A DNA stretch of 64,000 nucleotides from Bin87 sp965220265 (GTDB lineage Bacteria > Chloroflexota > Dehalococcoidia > Lucifugimonadales > UBA3495). The DNA lies in the NCBI GenBank assembly GCA_965220265.1, contig CBDCPM010000004.1, forward strand, positions 620,001-684,000, written 5' to 3'. The translations under genes and the position numbers were made by a program. The notes beneath the pieces are model-generated. The model worked only from the letters and a program-made list of their open reading frames with translations, did no database searches and was not told the DNA's origin. This document shows positions 8,207 to 16,778 of this stretch, piece by piece (the stretch's first letter is position 1; each line of letters opens with the position of its first letter).

Positions 8207-8488
8207 ATGGGCGTAATGGTACGCATTCCCACTCCGCTGCGACGCATGACCGGCGGCGCGGATAAAGTTGAACTGGACGTGGCCGACCTTTCGCAAATGA
8301 TCGACCGATTGGAGAGCGACTATCCCGGCTTCAAGGAGCGGTTGTTGGACGAAGACGGCGAATTGCGGTACTTCGTGAACATCTACGTCAACGGCGAGGA
8401 CATCCGATTCGACCATGGGTTACGGACGGCTATCAAGTCCGGAGACGAAATCAGCATTGTGCCTGCCGTCGCCGGCGGGCAGACCTGA
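8207..8488 (+). CDS. MoaD/ThiS-family ubiquitin-like sulfur carrier
   Basis: A 93-residue beta-grasp protein. It begins MGVMVRIPTPLRR, has an acidic middle and ends PAVAGGQT. Family members are thiocarboxylated at a C-terminal GG by an E1-like enzyme and donate sulfur to molybdopterin, thiazole, cysteine or homocysteine synthesis. Here two residues (QT) follow the GG, so activation would need trimming, as known for sulfur carriers paired with JAMM proteases. The start at 8207 is fixed by AGGAGGA at 8191-8197; the upstream in-frame ATG has no such site. Linkage to thrC and a NIL protein suggests sulfur amino acid synthesis. Confidence 0.78.
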   Translation: MGVMVRIPTPLRRMTGGADKVELDVADLSQMIDRLESDYPGFKERLLDEDGELRYFVNIYVNGEDIRFDHGLRTAIKSGDEISIVPAVAGGQT

Positions 8489-8519
8489 GCATCAGTAGTG
8501 GCGCGGGCTTCGCAGCTTT

Positions 8520-8552
8520 GACACTCCCGCCGGCGCGGGAGTGTCGCTTTTT
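8520..8552 (+). terminator. Rho-independent terminator of the thrC operon
   Basis: A perfect stem (11 bp including the outer G-C pair, 8520-8530/8535-8545) with loop CGGC is followed by GCTTTTT. It lies about 30 bp after the MoaD-like gene stop. Confidence 0.9.
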
Positions 8553-8991
8553 CGGGGTAACCTGTCGCAGAGGGACCGTCCTTATCGGTGTACTGGTGCC
8601 CGGCCGGCCGCGTGTCAGGGGCAGGCGGGGCTAACCGGCGACTCTGTTATCTGCTAAGTACGCGGGTAATCGCGCGATAGATTGGCATTCCTACGCGCCA
8701 GGTGCATTTGCACGAGCGCTTGCAATTGGTTGGACCCAATAGTACAAGGCTGGTTCATCCTGTGGACGCTTGGCGTTTTCGCGGCTCTGGATGCGGATTG
8801 GCGCAGTCTCGTGCGCGGCACTGGTGACCCGCGCCATTTAATCGCAAGCGGGCGAACCGCCGCACATCGCCCACACGTACGGGGACGCTGGTGACACTGC
8901 CGCCACTAGAGAGGGGCACGGCAAGTATTCGCTGATATTGGGCAATCCCAGGATCTAAACGACGGGTCCGACATGGTCGGGATTGTGTTGC
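8553..8991. other. Intergenic region before the hopanoid operon, no gene seen
   Basis: Short frames exist on the plus strand (for example 8682-8894), but they lack ribosome sites and family-like composition. I see no RNA gene or repeat. The operon promoter lies at the downstream edge. Confidence 0.5.
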
Positions 8992-9020
8992 TTGACATGA
9001 TAGCCGCCGTTCGTTACATT
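8992..9020 (+). promoter_or_regulatory. Sigma70-type promoter of the hopanoid operon
   Basis: A perfect TTGACA at 8992-8997 and TACATT at 9015-9020, with a 17-bp spacer. The predicted start near 9027 gives a leader of about 170 nt to the ATG at 9199. Confidence 0.65.
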
Positions 9021-9120
9021 CTGTGCTCGTTGAAACGAACGGGCCCTACCCAGAAACCGCGCGCCGCGCCTACCCCTCTATTCTCACCGCACGGCAGGCA
9101 CCTCAATGGGTACATCACCA

Positions 9121-9198
9121 ACAGCCTCCGCGGAGGCTCGCCGGAAGGGTCGGCAGGGCAACGAAAGGGTGCAAAGGGACGCACCCAGTTTGCCTGCC
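9121..9198 (+). promoter_or_regulatory. Folded 5' leader of the hopanoid operon
   Basis: A 16-bp perfect palindrome lies at 9123-9138. A 9-bp stem with one bulged G follows (9152-9156/9194-9198 and 9158-9161/9190-9193), enclosing a 6-bp hairpin (9167-9172/9181-9186) with loop AAAGGGAC. The outer stem ends at the base before the ATG at 9199. The purine-rich loop is the only SD-like sequence near the start, so folding could control initiation. Confidence 0.4.
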
Positions 9199-10215
9199 AT
9201 GTTTGACCGGTACCGAGAGTACCTGGAAAATGCGCTAGCAGCAGCAGTACCGCCTCTGGAAGATCACGCGGTCAACACGTTGCTGCGGTACCATTTGGGA
9301 TGGTCGGACCGGACCGGGACCCCGGCAGCCACGCCAGCGTCGCAAGGCAAAGCGCTAAGGCCCACCCTGTGCATGTTTGCGTGCGACGCTCTCCAGGGTG
9401 ACGCAGGTCATGCCGCTCCAGCAGCGGCTGCGTTGGAGCTGATCCACAACTTTTCACTGGTCCACGACGACATCCAAGATCAGGGAATGGAACGGCGGCA
9501 CCAACCCACGGTGTGGGCAGTCTCGGGAACCGAGCGGGCCCTGGTGGCAGGCAACGCCATGCAGTCTTTGGGTGATCTAAGCGTCTTGAGCGTGGACGGT
9601 AGGGTGGCGCCCGACACCACGATTCGCGTTTCACATTTGCTCACCCAAAGCTGTCTCGAAATGATAGAAGGGCAGTGCCGGGACCTGGAGTTCGAGCAGC
9701 GCGAGATCATCAAATCGGACGAATACTTGGCCATGATATCTCTAAAAACAGGAGCGCTGATCCGCAGCAGCATGGTCATTGGGGCCACCATCGCTACGGA
9801 CGATACTGAAACTCTTGAAGGCGTGGCTCGTTTCGGTACGGCCATCGGGCGGTTGTTCCAAATTAGGGACGATTACCTGGGGATTTGGGGCGATGAAGCG
9901 ATCACCGGAAAATCCACAGACAGCGACATCGTCCAGCGCAAGAAAAGCTACCCCATCGTGTACGCCTTTCAGCACGCGGAAGGCACTAATCGGGAGGAGT
10001 TGTTGAGGCTGTACTCCCAAGAAGTACTCGACGAAGCGGACGTGAATCGAGTTTTGGACATACTGGATGACTTGGGAGCCGACACGCATACCGACGAACT
10101 CACCGAGGCGACCGCGGCGGAAGGACTGGCCGCACTGGCGATGCTGGAGTTGCCCCCTTGGGCCACCGCGGATGCAAAAAACCTGATCGACTTCATGGCG
10201 TACCGGCTTTTTTAG
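9199..10215 (+). CDS. Short-chain polyprenyl (farnesyl/geranylgeranyl) diphosphate synthase
   Basis: Trans-isoprenyl diphosphate synthase that supplies the C15/C20 precursor for the operon. The first aspartate-rich motif is LVHDDIQD, without the two-residue insertion of typical bacterial FPP synthases, and has Phe five residues upstream, as in archaeal-type enzymes. The second motif is IRDDYLGIWGD, and the GKSTDSD loop follows. From its place at the head of the hopanoid genes it most likely makes farnesyl diphosphate for HpnC/HpnD. Start: the ATG at 9199 (MFDRYREYL) matches family N-termini. An in-frame ATG at 9106 would add 31 low-complexity residues overlapping the folded leader. Confidence 0.85.
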   Translation: MFDRYREYLENALAAAVPPLEDHAVNTLLRYHLGWSDRTGTPAATPASQGKALRPTLCMFACDALQGDAGHAAPAAAALELIHNFSLVHDDIQDQGMERRHQPTVWAVSGTERALVAGNAMQSLGDLSVLSVDGRVAPDTTIRVSHLLTQSCLEMIEGQCRDLEFEQREIIKSDEYLAMISLKTGALIRSSMVIGATIATDDTETLEGVARFGTAIGRLFQIRDDYLGIWGDEAITGKSTDSDIVQRKKSYPIVYAFQHAEGTNREELLRLYSQEVLDEADVNRVLDILDDLGADTHTDELTEATAAEGLAALAMLELPPWATADAKNLIDFMAYRLF

Positions 10216-10249
10216 CAGCGCTTAGCGATAAGCCACGGAGACCTTGGAC

Positions 10250-11326
10250 ATGGTAAAGACGCACAAAGACCCACACGCCGCCATAAAGCCGGCCAAGAGA
10301 CCGTTGGAACTAGGCGTGCGCACGGGATGGTACATCCTAAAGAACCGACTGCGAGGCCGCAAACGGTTCCCGTTGGTGACGATGCTGGAACCACTGGAGA
10401 TGTGCAACTTGGCATGCATTGGGTGCGGCCGCATTCGCGAGTACCGTGGTGTGCTGGACCAAATGATGTCCGTGGAGGAAGCGTTGGGCGCCGTGCACGA
10501 ATCGGGGGCGCCGATCGTGTCCATCGCCGGCGGTGAACCGACAATTCATCCCAAGATCGACGAGATCATCAACACGCTCGTCGACGAAAAATATTTCGTT
10601 TACTGCTGTACGAACGCGCTTCTGCTGCCGCGCATGCTGGAGAAGATCCCACCATCCAAATATTTCTGCTGGGTCATACACATGGACGGGATGGAGGAAA
10701 AACACGACGAATCGGTGGCACGAGCCGGCGTGTTCAAGCGAGCGGTCGACGGCATTCAGATGGCGGTCGACAAAGGCTATCGGGTCTGCACAAACACAAC
10801 GGTTTTCCGCAACAGCGACGTGGAAGACCTGCGAGAAATGTTCCGCTACGTCAGCGACCTGGGTGTGGAAGGTTCGATGTTATCGCCAGGTTACGACTTC
10901 GAGGACGCTCCCGACCAGGATCTATTCCTCACGCGACAGGAGTCGCGAAACGTGTTTCGGGACTTGCTGGACCCAGCCCGCATGGAGGGCATGCGGTTCT
11001 ACAACAACCCGCTATACCTGAACTTCCTCAGGGGAGAGCGAGAATACCAATGCACGGCGTGGTCCAATCCCACCTACACGGTAATGGGATGGCGGAAGCC
11101 TTGTTATCCGTTGGCGGACGAACACGCCGCCGACATCAACGAACTCTACGAACCCCGGTTGTGGGAAGAGCAATACGGGGTGGGTAGAGACCCTCGCTGC
11201 AACAACTGCATGATGCATTGCGGTTTTGAATCAGCGACCATATTCAATGCAATTGGCGAACCCAGAGAATGGGTCACGCTCATCAAATCCGGCGCCGCTC
11301 ACAAAGGCGGCATCAGCGTCGGCTAG
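10250..11326 (+). CDS. hpnH: Adenosyl-hopene transferase HpnH (radical SAM)
   Basis: A radical SAM enzyme that joins the 5'-deoxyadenosyl group to hopene, giving adenosylhopane, the first step of side-chain extension. The 4Fe-4S motif is CNLACIGC (CxxxCxxC) near residue 48, followed by AGGEPTIHP. The C-terminal SPASM-like cysteines lie in PRCNNCMMHCGFES. The length of 358 residues is normal for HpnH. The start is ATG at 10250, with GGAG 9 bp upstream; a TTG at 10244 is too close. It follows the prenyl synthase by 34 bp. Assignment is firm from the motif set plus context. Confidence 0.93.
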   Translation: MVKTHKDPHAAIKPAKRPLELGVRTGWYILKNRLRGRKRFPLVTMLEPLEMCNLACIGCGRIREYRGVLDQMMSVEEALGAVHESGAPIVSIAGGEPTIHPKIDEIINTLVDEKYFVYCCTNALLLPRMLEKIPPSKYFCWVIHMDGMEEKHDESVARAGVFKRAVDGIQMAVDKGYRVCTNTTVFRNSDVEDLREMFRYVSDLGVEGSMLSPGYDFEDAPDQDLFLTRQESRNVFRDLLDPARMEGMRFYNNPLYLNFLRGEREYQCTAWSNPTYTVMGWRKPCYPLADEHAADINELYEPRLWEEQYGVGRDPRCNNCMMHCGFESATIFNAIGEPREWVTLIKSGAAHKGGISVG

Positions 11327-11431
11327 CCAATTCCTGGCACTGTGTCCGCTCGTCTCATTGGATGGTGGACAATCGGGACGATAACACGAACGACCAACGA
11401 CTGGCTCAGGTTGGTCGCTATTATCAGGCCT

Positions 11432-12136
11432 ATGCTTGCCATAGTTGCACCAATGGCCACGGAAATCGCCGGCGTGCGTCGGGCGATACGCGACCCGCAG
11501 AGAAAAGGCGTGAAGCTGCGCGTCACCGGGATCGGTAGGAAGCGCACCGAGGCGGGAGTCTCAGCCGCGGTGGCGAATTCACCGGTAGCACTGATCATGA
11601 TTGGCTTCTGCGGAGGGGCGGACACGAAGCTGCGTACCGGCGACCTACACGTCGCAGAGGTGTTTCACTCCTCTGAAAGTATGGAACCCATCGCGGCTGA
11701 CCCGGGTTTGACTAACAGGATGAAAGCTTGGGCCGACTGGAACGGAACCCGCTTGGTGGGCGGCCCATCTGTGACGGTCCGTACTGTAGCCAGCTCGAAA
11801 GCGAAATCGGCCCTGCATTCGGCGACCGGAGCGATATCGGTCAATATGGAAGACTATTGGGCCGCTAGTACGGCAGCCGCTTACGGAATACCGTTCGCGT
11901 CGGTTCGGGTAGTGCTGGACATAGCAGAGGACGAGTTGCCCGGCTATCTCGACGATATCACTGACGGAATCATTCACGTGTTGCGTGGGGCAGCTACGCA
12001 TCCCGGCAGCGTACCGGGTCTGGTGCGGCTGGCCGTGAAGACGCGCATCGCGCGGCGCCGCCTAACCGATTGCGTGGCCGGCTTTTTGGAAGGGCCACCT
12101 GCATTACGAGCAGGTACGGCGCCGCTGATCCGATGA
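11432..12136 (+). CDS. hpnG: Hopanoid-associated nucleosidase/phosphorylase (HpnG-like)
   Basis: Purine nucleoside phosphorylase superfamily. It has the N-terminal LAIVAPMATEIAGVRRAI, the central VNMEDYWAASTAAAYGIPF segment with the Met-Glu pair that contacts the sugar, and a late Asp in VVLDIAEDELP at the position of the purine-binding acid. HpnG removes adenine from adenosylhopane, giving (phospho)ribosylhopane. It is 234 residues from the ATG at 11432; an upstream GTG at 11342 would add 30 residues not typical of the family. It overlaps hpnA by 4 bp (ATGA). The protein is somewhat divergent, so position between hpnH and hpnA is part of the evidence. Confidence 0.78.
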   Translation: MLAIVAPMATEIAGVRRAIRDPQRKGVKLRVTGIGRKRTEAGVSAAVANSPVALIMIGFCGGADTKLRTGDLHVAEVFHSSESMEPIAADPGLTNRMKAWADWNGTRLVGGPSVTVRTVASSKAKSALHSATGAISVNMEDYWAASTAAAYGIPFASVRVVLDIAEDELPGYLDDITDGIIHVLRGAATHPGSVPGLVRLAVKTRIARRRLTDCVAGFLEGPPALRAGTAPLIR

Positions 12137-13134
12137 CAACGTTGGTAACCGGTGCCACCGGTTTTATCGGCGGAAACCTGGCCCGCGCGCTATGGGCCAG
12201 GGGAGAGGATGTTCGCGCCCTGGTGAGGCCCAACGCTAACGATCTGGCAATTCGGGACACGGGAGTGGCACAAGTGACCGGCGATTTGCTCGACAGCGAT
12301 TCGGTACGGCGGGCCACTGAAGGCTGCGAGACAGTCTATCACTGCGCGGCCATCTACTCCTTCTGGTCGCCACGACCCCGCGAGATGTACCGCTCTAACG
12401 TAGTCGGGACGGTGAATTTGCTGGACGCGGCCCGCAGGGCCGGAGTGCGGCGGGTGGTTTTCACCAGTTCAGTGGCAACCATCGGGATACCAGTCAACGG
12501 GTCGAGGGATCCGACGCACTTGGGCACGGAAGAGATGCCGCCACGCCCGGCCTTACTGATCGGGTACTACAAACAGTCCAAATATGCTACGGAGCAAATC
12601 GCGTTGGCGGCCAATGACGATGAGATGGAGGTGGTGGTGGTAAACCCCTGCGCTCCGGTGGGGAAATGGGACGTGAAACCCACGCCGACCGGTCGGATAC
12701 CGTTGTACTTCGCACGCGGCAAGACCCCGGGGTACATCGCGACAGGGATGAACGTGATAGACGTGGAGGACGTCGCCAAAGGTCACATATTGGCGATGGA
12801 GCGAGGCACTCCCGGAGAGCGCTACATCCTGGGGTGCCGTAATCTCACCCTGAAAGAGATTTTTGACATGCTATCCGAAATCACCGGGCGGCGCGCACTC
12901 AACATTCGGATTCCGCTTTGGGCGATATTGGGATTCGCTTACTTCGACGAATTCGTCGAAGGGACTCTCCTGCGCCGCCCGCCGGCGATTCCGGTGGAAG
13001 CTATCAAAATCACCAAGCACCCAATGTACGTGAGCAGCAGAAAGGCCGTAGCGGAACTGGGTTTGCCCCAGAGCCCGGTGGAAGTGGCTCTGGAAAAGGC
13101 AGTCCGGTGGTTTAGAGATTACGGCTATATTTAA
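12133..13134 (+). CDS. hpnA: Hopanoid-associated sugar epimerase HpnA
   Basis: Extended short-chain dehydrogenase with NAD-binding TGATGFIGG at the N-terminus, the catalytic YKQSK (YxxxK) near residue 155 and the TSSVAT Ser segment ahead of it. HpnA-type epimerases are linked to hopanoid side chains, although the exact reaction is unresolved. At 333 residues it is of family length. The start is the ATG of an ATGA overlap with the preceding nucleosidase gene, so translation is coupled. A longer frame from 12070 would overlap the nucleosidase by more than 60 bp and is rejected. Confidence 0.9.
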   Translation: MTTLVTGATGFIGGNLARALWARGEDVRALVRPNANDLAIRDTGVAQVTGDLLDSDSVRRATEGCETVYHCAAIYSFWSPRPREMYRSNVVGTVNLLDAARRAGVRRVVFTSSVATIGIPVNGSRDPTHLGTEEMPPRPALLIGYYKQSKYATEQIALAANDDEMEVVVVNPCAPVGKWDVKPTPTGRIPLYFARGKTPGYIATGMNVIDVEDVAKGHILAMERGTPGERYILGCRNLTLKEIFDMLSEITGRRALNIRIPLWAILGFAYFDEFVEGTLLRRPPAIPVEAIKITKHPMYVSSRKAVAELGLPQSPVEVALEKAVRWFRDYGYI

Positions 13135-13161
13135 CACTTCAAGATTAGCAGGGTAAGCATC

Positions 13162-15264
13162 ATGGTTATCCGGGAAATCATCCGCACCGCGACGTGCGCT
13201 CGTAGTGACGCGCCGTCGCCCGAGGCACTGGACGCATCGATCGAACGTCTACAAGGCCACTTCCGACGGATCCAGGACGCAACCGGCTTTTGGTGGGGTG
13301 AGCTGGAATCAAACAACACGATGGAAGCGGAGTACGTGATGTTGTCCCGGTTCCTGGGCAACCTCAACTCGGAGCGTGAGCGGCACATCGTGAATTATCT
13401 GCTGAGCAAGCAACTGCACGACGGGTCGTGGGCGATCTACTATGACGCGCCCGGCGATCTGTCCACCACTGTGGAGTGCTACTTCGCGCTAAAGCTGTGC
13501 GGAGAGGATCCTGATGCAGACCACATGCGTCAGGCGCGGGAGTTCATCCTGGAGCGCGGCGGAGTGCCGCGTACCCGAATGTTCACGCGTATCTGGCTCG
13601 CGCTGTTCGGGCAGTGGGAATGGGACGGTACACCGCGGCTGCCAATCGAAATGATATTGCTGCCGCATTGGGCGCCACTAAGCATTTATCGCTTTGCCAG
13701 TTGGGCCAGGGGATGCATTGTGCCCTTGTCGATAGTGCTGTCTCGCCGTCCGGTTCGACCCATTCCACCAAACCAGGCCATCGACGAGTTGTTTCCAAAG
13801 GGCCGTTCGGGAACCGATTATTCAGTGCCGTCTCCCCCTGGATTTAATCTGCCGAGGCTGGTGCACCTGGCCGAGCGCGCACTCGATAACATTTATAGCC
13901 ACATTCCCTTCACCCCGCTACGCAAAGTAGCAGAAAGCAAAGCAATCCGTTGGATCCTGGACCACCAGGAAGACGACGGAAGTTGGGGGGGAATTCAACC
14001 GCCCTGGGTGTACAGCCTCATTGCACTAAGTGTGTGCGGTTTCGACAACGAGCATCCCACCATGTCGCGCGGCTTCAACGGTTTGGACGGTTTCTCCATC
14101 CAAAAGGGCGAACATTGGACCATACAGGGGTGCATCTCACCGGTGTGGGACACTTGCCTGGTGGTTCAAGGGCTCGCCGAAAGCGGATTATCACCAACGG
14201 ATCCCATGCTGGAATCCGCCACCCGGTGGTTGGTCGACAAGCAGATCTTGGTCGGTGGCGACTGGCAGGTACAGGCGCCGCAACTTCAACCGGGCGGATG
14301 GGCGTTCGAGTTCCACAACAATTACTATCCTGACATTGACGATACCGCCGAGGTTGTGCTGGCTCTGCGCTTGGGCAAACTGCCGGGCGCCGAGGACCGC
14401 CTGCGTGACGATGCAATCTCGCGCGCCATGGATTGGATCTTAGGGATGCAGAACAAGGACGGCGGGTGGGCATCGTTCGACAAAGATAACAATCACGGTT
14501 ATGTAACCGCCCTGACGTTCAGCGATTTCGGCGAAGTTCTTGACCCTTCCAGTGCGGATGTCACGGCACATGTCCTGGAAATGTACGGCAGACTCGGGTA
14601 CAAGACCGACCAGAGTTTCTTGCAACAGGCGTATCGTTATTTGCGCCAGGAGCAGGAGGAGGATGGTAGTTGGTTCGGGCGATGGGGAGTAAACTACATC
14701 TACGGATTGGGGGCCGTCTTGCCGGCGTTGGAGGCTGCGGGTGAGGACATGCGTCAGCCCTACGTACGCCGCGCGGTGCAGTGGCTGATTGACCGCCAGA
14801 ATTCCGACGGCGGTTGGGGCGAATCGTGCGCGTCGTACATAGATTCGGCGCAACGCGGTGTCGGGCCAAGCACCGCTTCCCAAACCGCTTGGGCTATCAT
14901 GGCGCTGGTAGCCGCCGGATGCGACAACGATCAGGCCACACACCGTGGCGTTTCATATTTATTGGACACACAACTCTCGGAGGGCAACTGGGACGAGCCG
15001 TACTTCACAGGCACCGGGTTCCCCGGATACCTGAAAGGTGAACGCGTGGACAGGATACCGCAACCCGGCGAGCGCGGATTCCAGGGCGCGGAACTTTCGG
15101 CGGGATTCATGATCAACTATCATCTTTATCGAAACGCCTGGCCACTGATAGCCCTAGCCCGCTATCGAACGCGCATGGCTCAGCGGAATCTGAGCGCCAA
15201 GTCCCCGAGGAACGGTCACCTGCAAATTAAGCCGGAAGCTGGCTGTTCCAACCGCCCCGAATAA
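13162..15264 (+). CDS. shc: Squalene-hopene cyclase
   Basis: Class II triterpene cyclase folding squalene into hopene (and diplopterol) at the membrane. The catalytic DxDDTA motif is DIDDTA at residues 391-396. Repeated QW-type motifs (DGSW, DGGW, SDGGWGES, EGNWDEPYFTGTGFP) occur through both alpha-barrel domains. At 700 residues it is full length. The C-terminal 30 residues are basic and poorly ordered. It lies 27 bp after hpnA with a weak AGGG upstream of the ATG. It is the diagnostic gene that identifies this operon as hopanoid synthesis. Confidence 0.97.
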   Translation: MVIREIIRTATCARSDAPSPEALDASIERLQGHFRRIQDATGFWWGELESNNTMEAEYVMLSRFLGNLNSERERHIVNYLLSKQLHDGSWAIYYDAPGDLSTTVECYFALKLCGEDPDADHMRQAREFILERGGVPRTRMFTRIWLALFGQWEWDGTPRLPIEMILLPHWAPLSIYRFASWARGCIVPLSIVLSRRPVRPIPPNQAIDELFPKGRSGTDYSVPSPPGFNLPRLVHLAERALDNIYSHIPFTPLRKVAESKAIRWILDHQEDDGSWGGIQPPWVYSLIALSVCGFDNEHPTMSRGFNGLDGFSIQKGEHWTIQGCISPVWDTCLVVQGLAESGLSPTDPMLESATRWLVDKQILVGGDWQVQAPQLQPGGWAFEFHNNYYPDIDDTAEVVLALRLGKLPGAEDRLRDDAISRAMDWILGMQNKDGGWASFDKDNNHGYVTALTFSDFGEVLDPSSADVTAHVLEMYGRLGYKTDQSFLQQAYRYLRQEQEEDGSWFGRWGVNYIYGLGAVLPALEAAGEDMRQPYVRRAVQWLIDRQNSDGGWGESCASYIDSAQRGVGPSTASQTAWAIMALVAAGCDNDQATHRGVSYLLDTQLSEGNWDEPYFTGTGFPGYLKGERVDRIPQPGERGFQGAELSAGFMINYHLYRNAWPLIALARYRTRMAQRNLSAKSPRNGHLQIKPEAGCSNRPE

Positions 15265-15302
15265 GTGTTCCGTTCGTCACACTCCACTGCAGAGTGCAAC
15301 TC

Positions 15303-15746
15303 ATGAAAACCGAACATTTTTCCCTGAAAGTCGACACCACCGGCGCCCCCGAATTCATCGACATCACTGACTGGGTAAAGGGCTGCGTAGGAAAGTCGCA
15401 CGTCAGCAACGGGTTCGTGGTCGTGTATTCACGGCACACTACCGCCGCTGTGATCATCAACGAAAACGAGCCGCTACTGATCGAAGACATGACGCGCTTT
15501 CTAGAGAAGATGTGCCCTCGCTTCGGGGAATACCGGCACAACGATTTCTCGATCCGTACAGTCAATATGACTGAAGAAGAATCGCCCAACGGGCACGCGC
15601 ATCTCCAGCATCTGATGCTGGGATCAAGCGAAACCATCCCCCTCATCGAAGGGAAAATACCCTTTGGCCAGTGGCAGAGCATATTTTTCATCGAACTGGA
15701 CCACCCGCGCCAACGGGAGGTGATGGTCCAGATTGTCGGCGAATGA
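15303..15746 (+). CDS. YjbQ family (UPF0047) protein
   Basis: A 147-residue single-domain protein of the YjbQ/UPF0047 family. It has the signature YSRHTTAAVIINENE, then SPNGHAHLQHLMLGSSETIPLIEGK and a C-terminal RQREVMVQIVGE. Some members show weak thiamine-phosphate synthase activity, but the physiological role is open. The ATG at 15303 is preferred over a GTG at 15294. It overlaps the hpnC start by 4 bp. Its position inside the hopanoid operon, between the cyclase and the squalene synthase genes, is unusual and may point to a role connected with isoprenoid flux. Confidence 0.88.
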   Translation: MKTEHFSLKVDTTGAPEFIDITDWVKGCVGKSHVSNGFVVVYSRHTTAAVIINENEPLLIEDMTRFLEKMCPRFGEYRHNDFSIRTVNMTEEESPNGHAHLQHLMLGSSETIPLIEGKIPFGQWQSIFFIELDHPRQREVMVQIVGE

Positions 15747-16768
15747 GTGCGCACCGGAAGCCGAGCAGCATGTCGACCTCTATCGAAGAAAGGACCGCTC
15801 CCAATCGGGATGGAAACGTGTTCGCATCCACGGAACCCGTGACTTTGAGTGAAGCGTACCAGTATTGTGAAACGCTGGCGCGCAGCCATTACGAGAATTT
15901 CAACGTCGGCGGTTGGATCACGCCGAAAGAAAAACTGCCGCACGTCTACGCGATCTATGCTTGGTGCCGGATGGTAGATGACCTGGGCGACGAATCCTTG
16001 CCGGAATCGGTGGCGACAACCGCAGTAGATGGTGGCACACCCAACGCAACGATAGCCACGCATCGGCGTAAGCAGCTGGGGTGGTGGGAAGAAGAACTGG
16101 AGGCAATCTTCTCGGGGCAACCCACGCATCCAATATCGATTGCTGTCCAGCACACGGTCGCTTCGTTCGAAATTCCTCCAGAACCGTTCCACCGGTTGAT
16201 ACACGCCAACTTGATCGACCAGGGATCCGGTCGATTCGACACACTAGACGACGTATTGGAATACTGCCGATATTCCGCCAATCCGGTAGGCCGTCTGTAC
16301 CTGTATCTGTTCGGATACGCGGATCGCCGGCGGCAACTCCTGGCCGATCACACCTGCACCGCGTTGCAACTGACAAATTTCTGGCAGGACGTCAGCCGTG
16401 ACTATCAGGAACGCGGACGGATCTATCTGCCCGCATCCGATATGAAACGCTTTGGCGTCAGCGAAAGCGACATCGCGAATCACTCGGCGACCGGTGCATT
16501 CCGCGCGCTGTTGCGATATGAATGCGAAATCGCGATGCGCATGTTCCGACAGGGTACGCCCCTGGTTGACGCACTGGACAGACGGGCCCAATTACCGGTG
16601 GCCCTTTTCACTCGGGGTGGTGTAGCCGTTCTCCATGCCATACGCCGACAGGGCTACGACGTACTGAGCCGGCGTCCTGCATTGTCGAAGCGCCGGAAGA
16701 CGTGGCTATTGGCTTCCGCCTGGTTCGGCAGCAAGCTGGGAACCGGGTACGGATTGCCCAACGTCTGA
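15743..16768 (+). CDS. hpnC: Squalene synthase HpnC
   Basis: Squalene/phytoene synthase superfamily. In the HpnCDE route HpnC converts presqualene diphosphate to hydroxysqualene. The first acidic motif is CRMVDDLGDES; the second lies in NFWQDVSRDYQERGRIYLP. The protein has 341 residues from the ATGA overlap with the YjbQ gene, or 332 from MSTSIEER at 15770. An acidic, Thr-rich insertion after the first motif is longer than usual. It is followed by its paralogue hpnD after 10 bp; that pairing, with hpnE, secures the call over phytoene synthase. Confidence 0.88.
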   Translation: MSAHRKPSSMSTSIEERTAPNRDGNVFASTEPVTLSEAYQYCETLARSHYENFNVGGWITPKEKLPHVYAIYAWCRMVDDLGDESLPESVATTAVDGGTPNATIATHRRKQLGWWEEELEAIFSGQPTHPISIAVQHTVASFEIPPEPFHRLIHANLIDQGSGRFDTLDDVLEYCRYSANPVGRLYLYLFGYADRRRQLLADHTCTALQLTNFWQDVSRDYQERGRIYLPASDMKRFGVSESDIANHSATGAFRALLRYECEIAMRMFRQGTPLVDALDRRAQLPVALFTRGGVAVLHAIRRQGYDVLSRRPALSKRRKTWLLASAWFGSKLGTGYGLPNV

Positions 16769-16778
16769 GACGAACCTG

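Noticed and set aside
8682..8894. Small gene upstream of the hopanoid operon
   Set aside because: Short frame without ribosome site or familiar sequence pattern.
9163..9186. c-di-GMP (GEMM) riboswitch, suggested by AAAGGGACGCA
   Set aside because: Only this short block matches. The conserved CAAAGCC and tetraloop receptor parts are missing.
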